Below are positions 53,600 to 64,000 of a stretch of DNA of 64,000 nucleotides, in pieces. The stretch is taken from assembly GCA_947034895.1 (NCBI GenBank), contig OX344761.1:30020863-30084862 (forward strand), given 5' to 3'. The DNA is from Rhytidiadelphus loreus (Eukaryota; Streptophyta; Bryopsida; Hypnales; Hylocomiaceae). Position numbers and translations under genes: made by a program. Numbering within the stretch: position 1 is the stretch's first letter; every line of letters begins with the position of its first letter. The notes beneath the pieces were generated by a model. The model was not told where the DNA came from and made no database searches. It worked only from the letters and a program-made list of their open reading frames with translations.

Positions 53600-56557
53600 T
53601 AAGTTAGACATCTTAGTTGTATTTGAAATTTTATGTGACTGAACCTTACATCAAATACTTCTTATGATTGGTGAAAATTCTTATTTTTATGTAGAGTAAA
53701 ATTTTTACTCTAAGTGAGCTCAAAATTTGCTAACTTTGTTTTGTAGGAATAAAAATAAAAGGTTGTTTTCTCCAACTATAATCCTTCAATCCATGTAGTC
53801 AAATGGGTTGAATTTTTTCCACACATTGATTTACTTGTTTAATACACTTTTGTATAGTTGGAATATTTTTAAAGTTTGAATTTTGAATTTTGAACAATGC
53901 ATCAAAAATGATAGTTTTAGACTTTACCTCTTTCAAAACACCCTCCAACCTTTAGGGGTTAGGGTAGGACGTCCTAAAACAAATATGGCTCTAAAAACAT
54001 CCTTTAACCACAAGGTACATTTTTCTTTCTTTGATGCACCATCATTGTACAATTAATGTCCATTTTGGAGGTGGATGCTTTTAGTGACCATTAGGTTTTA
54101 ACTTAAAAAAAATTGTAACAAATTCTACAAAGGTCCAAAAAATATATAATGACTTGAGTTAGATGACAATTCCATTTTAGTTCTATGAAAATTTAATGAA
54201 AAATATTTCAATGAGTTAATATTCTCCTAAAATGCAATCATCTCTCAACCCTCTCAACCCCAAAGGGTCTTTCTTCTAAAATCATTTCTACACTTCCATT
54301 GCTAAAGATCAACAAAAAATGTTTCTTAGAGGCAAGTTTTCAAATATTTGATTCTAGGCTGTTGTTCATTCTAAACAATCTCCAATTTTCAAAAAAGTTG
54401 GCCCTCTAGATTTTTAGATAGTATTTGTAATCAAAATTCAATTTTTACACAAATAGTGGTTTTTGCAAAATGACTTTGGAGGGCCATTTCTGAAAATCTT
54501 CACAAATGAAAAATTTGCTTTTTTTGACCAAATGCAATGATGAATAGTTTAGAATATGCATGCCAATTTTCACAAATATTAGAGAAATGAAAGATTCTTT
54601 ACAAAGCTTTGTAATCAATAGGGAACAAGCCCATTTGAATACCACTTGAATAATCCCATTAAGTCCATTTACTTGAACTTGTCCACTTGCACTACCCATG
54701 AAATATTTTTTTCTTGAGATGACCTCTCATTGGCTAAGTCTCTCTCCCAAGACAATCCATAGTGAGCATTCCTTGAAGATGGAATTTTTGTCCAAATCAA
54801 GAGTTTTCTTTAGCTATGGAAAAATGAACTTTATGAGAAATATATGAAATTTCAAAAACAGTATTTTAGGATGATCTGAGAAGCCCCAGACTGAGTTGGA
54901 CAACAACCATAAAATGGTTGATTGGGTTTCAGTTTGACAATTAGGGGTCCTCCTACCAAACTTATGTTCTGAAACCTGGGCATGAAATTCTTTGAATCTT
55001 GTATTAGAAAGTTAAATATATCGTTCTTAAGTTTATATCCTTCAGTTTAAAGAACATGCCCTCCATCCATGTGCAGTGTATGCTCAAGTCCAGCATGCAA
55101 AACAGTTATCATAGAAGTAAATTGGTATTTGAAAACTAAAATAGAAAAAACTAAGTACAACACATATATATGTTAAAATAATATATTATATATAAGACTT
55201 AAGCTTACAAGTCTTTTGGGCATTTTCAAGGAAACATAAAAATATTTTTCACCTGCAATACTGGTAGATAATTTTTAGTGTGCTGGAAACAATGAACTCC
55301 AGTATAAGAAACAATATTATAGAGTAGGCACACAAACTTAAGGTATCCTAGAAATTTTGAGATAGTCAAATCTTGGTGATTATAAACAATGCATAATATA
55401 CAAAATTTTACCAAATATTTTTCAAAGTTTTAGAAACCAAGTTGCACCACTCTGGCTCTCTAAGTTTGCAACAAAACTTAGCAAAATTGAATTTTCCAGG
55501 AAGGTGATCCCAGTACAGTAGCTCCAGTCTGAGGGTAAATAAAAGCAATCAATAACAATCCCCAATGCATTAGCTCAAGTAAAATTAGCATCAATAACCA
55601 TAATGCCAAGTCCAGTTTTCAAGGCAAATTTGTCACTCCATTGGATAGTCAAAAAAGTGTTACAACTCATAACACAGCCCCTCTTTCTACACCCTTAGTG
55701 TCTGTGATGTCTGTGATGAACTATTAGACTTGGCATTATGTCCAATAATGCTCTCAAGTGTCCCGACTTTTCTAGTCCATAATCACTGTAATCCAAAGAA
55801 GAATGTTGGAAAACATTTTTCAAAACATCAACAGCAACTCTGTAAGGAAATATCAGTTCTAAGAAATTGCATCTCTGCCAACAGGAATTACAATGTCATT
55901 GACACAAAATAGAAACAACAAGCCTATCAGCAATGATCTTCACCCACTATTGCCATCTACAAACAAAAGCATTTAACCCATAAACAACACAGAGAACATG
56001 TTTCGGTTGATGTTTCGGTTGATGAATGACAATGAATCTCTCCATGTAGGAAAGAAATGCAACTATTCATCCTCCAAAATTTGTGTGGAAAGGGAAGATC
56101 ATCTACAGTAGGTTTGTCTACCAATGAGTACTTTTTCATTTTTTTAAGCCAACAATTCACACAATGACAAAACAGATGATTTCCACAGTGACCGGCCCGG
56201 CGTTCAAGGGTTGAACAGACACGTCGTAAGGCAAACTGTATCATGCCCCGCCAACCATAAATCTCAACTCAAAGCCACCACACTTGGTCCCCGCCGATGT
56301 CACTGATTGCAATCAAAGGTGACAAAATAAAATACTTCCAAGACATCAGTGAAGAATGGCATCATGAAACACTCTTGTATGGAGATATAATCGCACAAAC
56401 CAAGTGCACATGCAAGAAAAGATTATGAACATCACTACTTGGGAGATCCCCCCTAAACTGCACATATGCCTGCTAATAAAAAGGCAACTAAATGTCCAAG
56501 GTATATAATACCAAATAATGCAGGAAACACAAACGAACAGCCAAAGCCGGTGCACTT
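53600..56557. other. AT-rich intergenic DNA and 3' flank of the YIP4-like gene
   Basis: No gene supported. About 54110-54210 resembles the foldback arm at 45.7 kb. From about 55440 to 56557 the composition is more balanced; this side is downstream of the minus-strand YIP4-like gene and may include its 3' UTR. An 95-codon minus-strand ORF at 55957-56244 looks fortuitous. Confidence 0.4.
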
Positions 56558-57658
56558 TTAATCATTCGCCAACACCAGAAACCCCACTGTGATGTACAGC
56601 AGGAGCACTGGATACACCGCCAGAGCTTTCCGGCTCGAAGGTACTGCTGTGCTCACAAACGGATAAGCAGCCCATGAACTCCATGCCAGAGCAACCAGCA
56701 CCACCAAGCTCCGGAACAATTTTGTGCTGTTGACTTGGCACACCAGTGCACTAACGTCGAGCGGAAACAAACAGTACCCCAGTACACTCAAGCTCTGGAA
56801 GAAAATGATGCTACCCCCTAAAAGTTGCACGTTCAGCGTCAGCACTATGGCTCCTGCAGACAGTGTAGCGAACACCACGGCGAACACCTTCGACTTGTTC
56901 TCCGTTGCTGAGTATGACAGCGTCAAAGCAAGAAAGATAATGAAGAAGAAAGGGCCCCACAAATCCCAATCCCTCAATGCCTTGCCAGGGTCTTCACGGT
57001 ACGGGTTGGGCAGCACCACATCCTTAAGATTGTTTGCCACTCGCATCAGATCCCTCTTCAGTGTTTCCCATACTGGCTCCGTCAAAGTGTTGTACTGAGG
57101 TCCTCCACCAAAACCTGCAACCAAAATTGCTGAATGTCAAGAACACCAGACCCCGGGAGATCCATATCAAGCCTACAAAGATCACATCTATCTGTTACAT
57201 TTCAACTCCGGTAACCCACTTGAAGATAACAAGAAGCACCAACACAATCACACAACAACCTTCACCGCCATCACAACAGGCCGACGACACAAATGACCAA
57301 AATTGTGCACAGATCTATGGAGAAACATAAGTGAACTCATTCTACAATCAAAATGAAAGACATGATTGAATCTGCAGTAGATGTAAGGTGTCCGACTTGA
57401 CATCCCAAGTTTGTCGGGGTGAGACCCGACCAACAGACCTGTTGAAAGTGTAGGCCCAGGTGGTGCAGGGGTGGAAAATGCTTGGCTGCTGCTCGAAACA
57501 GACGATGGTGGCAGCAGGGGCGCAGACACAGGAATCGTCGGAGGACTTGATGTGTTTCGCGCTGGAGGCACTGACTGCGGTACCTCCAGAGTGGCCGGCT
57601 CTACACTGATGTGGAACAGGCTCTCGATTTCATCGATATCCGACTGAGAAGACGCCAT
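56558..57658 (-). CDS. YIP4: YIP4/YIPF6-like Golgi membrane protein (two exons; 57658-57439 and 57114-56558)
   Basis: Spliced, this gives 258 residues starting [15 protein letters not shown]. In Arabidopsis the YIP4 proteins work with ECHIDNA at the trans-Golgi network in secretion and in cell-wall and auxin-carrier traffic; the same role is inferred here. The cytosolic N-terminus (1-75) is Pro/Ser-rich. Then comes the strongly conserved block [37 protein letters not shown] and about five membrane segments (about 126-142, 149-168, 172-190, 208-226, 238-255), including [17 protein letters not shown] and [11 protein letters not shown]. The intron (57438-57115, 324 nt) is inferred: donor ACAG|GTCTG and acceptor TTGCAG split a Gly codon and join GPTLST to GFGGGPQYN. 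The exon 2 frame has no ATG of its own. Gene identity is very likely; the donor is slightly less certain. Confidence 0.9.
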
Positions 57659-59636
57659 TCCAGATGTCGTCACATACAACGGCCTACAGCTGCTTCAGAG
57701 AATGGCACCACTGGAAGCAGGACGCACTCACTCAGATACTTCGAATCAGTCTATCAACCCCTGGAGGACACCAAGCGCACACAATAGAATATGCATCAAT
57801 CATCCAGCAAGACAAGCGGCCGATACTCTCAGGTCGCATTCTCGTACTCCTAGAAAAGCATGAATACACGCACATAGAAATAAAAATAAAAATTCAAAAA
57901 ATGAATACCGCTATGTTCAGATCCTGACGCTCTACGAGCCACTTCTTTCGTGAATGCAAACAAAGTCAACCGCTCCTGAGAATCTTAAGCTCACTCAATT
58001 CCGCTTCCGGTTAGGGTTTGAGAACATCCATCAGCCACGCACTAATTAACTTTACCCTCAAACAGCGGCATACACGGCGGGGCTTAATACAGATGAAGAT
58101 CTCCGCAAGAGTCCAGGAAAGCTAGAAATCATAACTAAAGTGACACACGAGATCTAGCATACCCCATGACCTCACGAAATTTAAAGAACCAATTAAACTT
58201 GCCTGGCCCGCATTCCCAGACACCGAACCATCGCCTGTAAATTTAATCCCAAATGCTCTCCATAAGCAATTAGGTCCTCCGCATGCGAATCTAAGGAATA
58301 TAAAATTCAGTTGAGCTAGGCTTGTCTCACACTCCATGAAAAGGAGTCTTCGAAAAACACCTTAACCCTAGAAAGCGGACCTACCTAAAATCCTCCTTGA
58401 GGACAAAAATCTTTGGAGCAAATGCACAGTAACAGTTTCTGTAATACAGCATCTAGTCATTTTCCGTTCCTTTCACGAAAGTCGTCCAACCACGGAAAGC
58501 TCCCCCGAAGCCAAACACCTCAAGAATATCTTCACCTCGACTGTAGATGACAGAAAACTGACTGGAATAAAAACAAGCAAAGAAGTTTGATATCACTCCG
58601 AACACTCAACTTCGCAACAAACCTAAGGACATTCTGATAGAAACCTGCCAGATCACACCACAGTCGATGCCACCGACACCCGGATCTACCCTACCACTGA
58701 CGAAAAATTTCGACAGAAACACATTCCATGAGACCTGCTGTCCACGCACTCGTGATCCGCATCCAAACCCTAAGTTGCGAAATTCGTTGAAAACAGCAGA
58801 TCTGAGGCTACAGAAGCGAAATGAAACGCAAATGAGAGGCAAGTATTATCAAATGGCAACCAGTTCGAAAGCTTAGAACTCACGGGAGGGGTCTCCCAGG
58901 ATCCGATGCTCCTCCGATGCGGAAGCTGCAGGAGGTGGCGATGGCGTCCCAATGCAAGACGACGCAACAAAATTATCGAGCAGAGACCACTTCGCCTTCT
59001 CCACACCATACCCTACTTGTGACGAAGATCACGAGACTGACGAGTATCATCCAGTTCTTACGTTATCATCCGTTTTTTCCCCTGACACGGGCAGATCTCA
59101 TCCAGAGCCGAAAGGTTTGGGGTGGTGGAGGCACAACACCCTAAACCAATGTTGAAAATATTAACATCCACATTTTCCAAAATGTTTAGGACGTGTACAT
59201 GAATGAAGAAAATGGTTTGGGGTGCTAATGGTTTGGGGTACACAAAAATGTCTTTGAATCTCGTTTCGATCATTTATATCTTTGTCTTGGTAACCTTGAA
59301 AATTAATTATTTTTTGTGCAATTGTATTTGGTAGTATGCAATAAATAGCTAAATTCCTATTGTTCTTTGTGCTACCAATGATAACCAATTGAAAGATATG
59401 GCCTTGAGCTTCAAAGATTTGGTAAAGGTAAATGTAACCTTTACATGGATATTGGATCCCCTAAACAATGGTTGTTGAGAATGGCTTTAAAGAATGGCAT
59501 GATTTGTATTTTGTAAATTTTTTGTTACGAGAAGCAAATTCTTGAAGGATTCCTAAAGAACTTTCTTATAGTAGACTTGACAAACAATCTACGTGAACTC
59601 TCTCTTGTGATATATATGTGTGTCCAAATAAGTGAC
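57659..59636. other. 5' flank of the YIP4-like gene and intergenic DNA
   Basis: 57659 to about 59130 is clearly richer in GC than its surroundings and should hold the leader (perhaps with a 5' UTR intron) and promoter of the YIP4-like gene. Short ORFs on both strands show no conserved features. Short GGTTTGGGGT repeats occur near 59115-59240. AT-rich from about 59250. Confidence 0.45.
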
Positions 59637-59640
59637 TTAA

Positions 59641-60311
59641 CCCTAAAGGTTTTTTACTATGTTTTTATCAAAAATGCTCCGAAAATGCTCTAGTACAAGT
59701 ACCAAATTTTAGAAGAAAAAAAAACATTTTTGGACACATGTAACCATAGAATCTTGTAGTACATTGGTTTGAAAAGATGTGGAAAAATTCAAATAATTTG
59801 GAATTGTACAACATATAGGAAAAATATCGTAAGTAGAAAGAAATAGAAAATGATTCAAAATACTAAATTGTTACTAAGAATTTAGTTATTGAATTGAAAA
59901 ATACGAGTCCCAATGGTTGTAATGTTGTAATAAACAATCTACATCCTATGATTTTATTTTTTCAAAAATATTGAATATTGATTAAATAAATTTAAACTCT
60001 TCATAACCTTCATCTCATTATTAAAAAAAATGGAATGATTCAAAGCTTTCCATGTATATATAAATATAAAAACCAGTTTCAAAAAAAAATTCTTAAAAAA
60101 GTGATTTTTTTAGCTACCCTCTAAGCAATGAAAATTTCAAATCATACCATAATTTTTTAACCATGTAGTCAAAAGTTATGAAATTTTTTGCACCTTAAAG
60201 CTTGTCCTCGGGCACATGTTGTGTGAAAATCTCAAAGAATTTTTTTTTCCATTTATAGTGAGTTGTCTAAAATCACTATGTACCAAAAAATACAGTTTGA
60301 TACTTTAAGGG
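59641..60311. mobile_element. 671-bp TTAA-flanked element
   Basis: TTAA at 59637-59640 and 60312-60315. Ends CCCTAAAGG and, inverted, CCCTTAAAG. Non-coding. Member of the CCC-ended family. Confidence 0.5.
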
Positions 60312-60829
60312 TTAATTGTCAAGTATTTTTTGTTCGTTCTTATTGGAAGTATTATAGATTTTATTTTATGCATTTTTTGACCTCTTGTGAATAAAATACA
60401 TAAAATTTCAAAGTGTTGAAATATTGATATTGAAATGTTGATGTTGTGTTGATGTTAAAAACAATTATAATTAAAAACAACCTATATTCTCGTGGTTAAC
60501 CGTAAAACACAAATTTATAAATAAATTTACATCTTAAATAAATCTTCAACTCTCAAAAGGTCAATATTTTATTGAAACATTCTTATTAGTAGGAATCAAA
60601 CATAAATTTATAAATAAATTTTCCTCTAAAATAACTCTTCAACTCTTAAGGTCAAGTTTATTTTTATTCCATTGAAAACCAATAGGTTGGAACCATTTAG
60701 CCAATTTTTGAATGACCATTGAAATTTGTATATTCACATATAATTATACTTAGGGTCTACCGTTTGCACCCATGTAGCCGGGGCTTTGGAGGCACCATGA
60801 TTTAAATGAATGAAACTAGGGCAAAAATG

Positions 60830-61430
60830 AGACAATGAAGTTAAAACAAAAATAATGGAATTTCAAAGTTACAAGACTAAAATTGAAGCCCACACTATCT
60901 TTTCAATTGAAGGAGTTCAAAATTTCTGAGAAACCAATAATACCTTTGGGATTCAATTAAATTTAAAAATTAAAGGCTAAAAGAATTTGTAATTAAAAAA
61001 ATAAAATATTAGAGTTAAAAGGTTTTAAAGTTAATTATAGTATATTTGTATTGAAAAATATAGGGTGCACTTTATGATTATGGGGTCTATTAGAAGTCAC
61101 AACAAAGAAAATGGTGGTATGAAGCCATGATAAAAATAATGAAATTTTGAAGTTACACAACTAAAATGGAAGCCCATAAAGAATTTAATGTCTTTTCAAC
61201 TCAAAGAATTGAAACATTTTTGTAGGAACCAATGGAAACCTTTGAGGTCCAATTAATTTGAAAACCAAGGTTAGAAGTATTTGGAATTTAAAAAAATATC
61301 TATAAGAATTAAAAGGGTCCATTTTGTGCTATCAATTCAAGTGTCTTTTCAATTGAGGAGGTTGAAATGTAATTTGTAGGACCAATAGAATTTTTTTGGA
61401 TTCAATTAATTTCCGAAAGAAGGCCATAAA
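60830..61430. repeat. three diverged tandem copies of a 200-300-bp unit
   Basis: Each copy carries, in order, AATGgAATTTcAAAGTTACA-like sequence (first two copies), then CTTTTCAATTGAAGGAGTT / CTTTTCAACTCAAAGAATT / CTTTTCAATTGAGGAGGTT, then GAAACCAATAATACCTTTGG-like sequence and TTCAATTAATTT. Differences are many, so the duplication is old. Confidence 0.5.
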
Positions 61431-63394
61431 AATTTAGATTTAAATTTGGATTTCAAGAAAATAAGAGAATTGAAAGGGTCCATTTTGTATTCACAAGGTT
61501 TGGATCTTTGAGGTTTCTATATTGACAACTATAGACTCTTCACAATTGCCAAGACTTCCATTTCAAATAAATTCTAGAGATTTTTTTCCATTAGAGCCTA
61601 AACCTATAATTATTTTTCAAACTTCATTTTGCAAGTACTTATAAATGTGATTTTTGGTATTTATTTTTCAAAGATGTCAATTACATGTCTTATATTAGTT
61701 GTAAAAAATTCACATTATTTGGAATTTTTTTTGAAATTACTATGAATTTTAAAATAAAAATTGAGACAATTCATATCAAATGCAATTGATGCTCAAAATT
61801 TTTGAAAATCTCTCTAGGTTTACATATAAGTGTGGAACATCATGGTGCATATTTTTTTATTGTGTCATTCTAAAATTAAAAAATCAGCATTCCATAGTTG
61901 CAAATCCATTTTCTCAAATTGCTAATCAATATTTCAAAATAATTATATATTTTAAGTAGAATTACAAATAACAAATAGTCAAAAAGTATCAATTAAAAAT
62001 TTGATTTCCAATAGAAATTTTATATGTACTTGTCTAGCTCCAATATTTGTGTACAACTTTCTATCATGAGGTCACCTGCCTTCAAAATTAGGCCTTGAAG
62101 CCTTTCAATTGGGCAGGCATTATTGGTAGCATGGAGATTAGAAGAGCCTTAGATAAATAATGCAATTTTAGATGAATGGGCTTGTGTAACTTCATTTCAT
62201 GATTTTAGTTGTATGGCATCAAATTTCCATGATTTCAGTCATGTTTATTCACACCTATTGCCTTCTCTATTTGTCAATACAAAAATACCTAAAGGTCTTC
62301 ACTAATATGAAAAAAGTATTAATTTTAGACTTTGATATTTGGAGGTATAAATGTATAATATGTCACATAAAAATGATGGAAATAGGAGTTTCTACCTCAT
62401 GTTGCATTTAAGGTACTAGACCTATTTGAAAGTTGAGATACAATTTCTTTATATTTATTTTTATTTACTATTTTTCACTTTGAAAAGTGTGAGGGAGAAC
62501 AATATCAATTGAAAAATAAAACTATTTTTTCCACAAAGTATGAATAAGTTATGAAATTTTGAAGTGTGTTATTTTATAATCCACAAGTGGCATTACGTCA
62601 CCCAACCAACAAAAAACAAACCCATTGAGGTCATCTCTCATCTAAAATGGCCACAATGTTATTATAAATTCGTTACAACATTGAGGCCCTAATGTGGCCA
62701 TCTCCTTTGATGCTTTTACTTTCAAAAGGTACAATCAAAATCATATTCTTGCCAATAAGTCACTTCTAAATTGTTGCTTGCTCACTCTAATATTATTACT
62801 TTCACACCTCAGTAATGTTGATGAGGTCATTTATTAAAAAGTAGAGCAATTGGACTTGTTCCATGCCCATAATGGGACCATGGTTTGTTTTTAGGTAATT
62901 AAATGCCAAAAAATTTCAAAAAAAAACCGGGTAGCTTCAAGCCTACAGAAAAAAGGGGATAAATATATTAAAAAATGCCAAACTATAATGATGTCCCTAT
63001 ACATTGTTGCCACAATGTTTCCAAAACTTCATTTCATCCATTGTGTAGAGTCAGCATATACAAAAATTGCATACAAAAATTACATACTCAAAATTGGCCT
63101 CCTTCAATTCAAACCCCTAGAATGAAGGAGCTATAAAACTCATAACCTTCTTGAAAGAAAAGTCACATAACCATTTGTCCAAAAACATAAAAAAAAAACA
63201 TCAGACCATACATAGACTAGTTTAAATAGTCATATGACATGAACAAGGTCAACAATGTACTCAAAAGAGGTTGTCAAGGGTATTAGTTTCCGCCCTCTCT
63301 CAAAAAATTTAAAGGCTATTGATTGTTTAAAAAAAAGAATGCTTACCTTCGAAATCGCCGTTGATTTTGTAAGATTTAATTTGATCTGTCTAGA

Positions 63395-63535
63395 TATCAA
63401 TACGGATACGGATACAATATTGTATACAAATACATAGTGAATATTGAATGTAGATACGGATATAGATACGGCACAATATTGAATATGAATACAAATACAA
63501 GTATGGAATACGAGATACAGATACAAGATATGGGA
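63395..63535. repeat. GATACGGATA/ATACAAATAC minisatellite-like tract
   Basis: Short degenerate hexamer-like units (GATACG, GATACA, AATACA) recur over about 140 bp. The ORFs through it are artefacts of the repeat. Confidence 0.5.
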
Positions 63536-63868
63536 TGTTGTTTGTCCCATATTGTTTGTCAATTACATTTTTTTCTGAAAATTACAAGAGGATAGGGGGG
63601 AGGGTATGAAAATTTAAAAATATAAAAATTAATTTTTTTGAGCTCATTAAGACATTTGTGTCACAATGCAATGAGCTCAGAAGATGCTGTAATTGCATTA
63701 ACATATCTTAGGTCAATATAAAATTCACCCCTAAAGAGTTAGGAAATCTACTTTGTGGATGTATGTTCAAGTACATTGAATAATTTTTATGTCTATTCTT
63801 TAAAGTTTAAACTAGATTGGTCTTTTGTCTTTCATAATTTTTGTGCAAGGTTTCAAATCAATTCATAT

Positions 63869-64000
63869 CACTACTAGAAAATGCTGAAATTTCAACACAA
63901 CTTTGTTGATTCGGTCGCGTTGTTCCGGTCACTGTACAACCAAACTCTGTTGAAATATCAACAGAGTTTGGTTGTACAGTGACCGGAACAACGCGACCGA
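63869..64000 (+). mobile_element. left end of a CACTA (En/Spm-type) transposon, cut by the window
   Basis: CACTACTAGAAAA is a classic plant CACTA terminal sequence. It is followed at once by a perfect palindrome (63911-64000), consistent with the structured subterminal repeats of this superfamily. The three bases before it are candidates for the 3-bp target duplication. The other end is outside the window. Confidence 0.7.
63911..64000. repeat. perfect inverted repeat, 43-bp arms, 4-nt loop
   Basis: 63911-63953 is the exact reverse complement of 63958-64000, with AATA between. It begins TCGGTCGCGTTGTTCCGGTC. The window ends exactly at the arm end, so the arm may be longer. Confidence 0.9.

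Larger units (their letters stand above)
60316..63868. other. AT-rich intergenic DNA with tandem repeats
   Basis: No gene supported. Contains the diverged tandem repeat described at 60830-61430 and a GATACGGATA-type minisatellite at about 63395-63535. Confidence 0.4.

Noticed and set aside
55957..56244. 95-residue Cys/His-rich minus-strand ORF
   Set aside because: It is downstream of the YIP4-like gene, the Cys/His spacing fits no finger family, and no ATG context or splice support was seen.

Overview
The window is nuclear DNA of a land plant. It has GT-AG introns in compact plant genes, a plant-type tetraspanin, a YIP4/YIPF6-type Golgi protein, CCCTAAA telomere-type repeats, and hAT, CACTA-type and TTAA-flanked DNA transposons in very AT-rich intergenic DNA. 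Low gene density and a pair of near-intronless F-box/kelch-like genes would suit a bryophyte, lycophyte or fern, but the sequence alone does not fix the species.

Region 1 (1-5395) is AT-rich and holds a decayed minus-strand zinc-ribbon gene. Region 2 (5404-23338) is the main finding. It reads as one 17.9-kb hAT-superfamily transposon, with short TAGGGTT terminal inverted repeats and a perfect 8-bp target duplication (AATGCTAC). It carries a DUF659/hAT transposase and four other long ORFs: a coiled-coil protein and a RING-H2 protein (same frame, split by one TAA), a Gly/Tyr-rich protein sharing a new-looking domain with the coiled-coil protein, and a protein-kinase-like protein. GC-rich clusters of a GTCGGA/GTCCGA motif lie at both ends and just upstream of the promoter of each transcription unit, which suggests shared control, perhaps by the transposase.

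Region 3 (23347-30960) is repeats plus a decayed TNP2-type transposase. Region 4 (31351-42050) is host gene space: a tetraspanin with a 150-nt in-frame intron, and two divergent F-box/kelch-like paralogues, one starting with an 18-nt coding exon. A 408-bp non-autonomous hAT element lies between them.

Region 5 (43-54 kb) is a nest of small DNA elements: CATTAG-ended MITEs, foldback elements, and elements flanked by TTAA that begin with CC(C), as piggyBac-like elements do. Region 6 contains the two-exon YIP4-like gene (56558-57658) and AT-rich DNA. At the right edge a CACTA-type transposon starts at 63869 and is cut by the window end inside a perfect 43-bp-arm palindrome.
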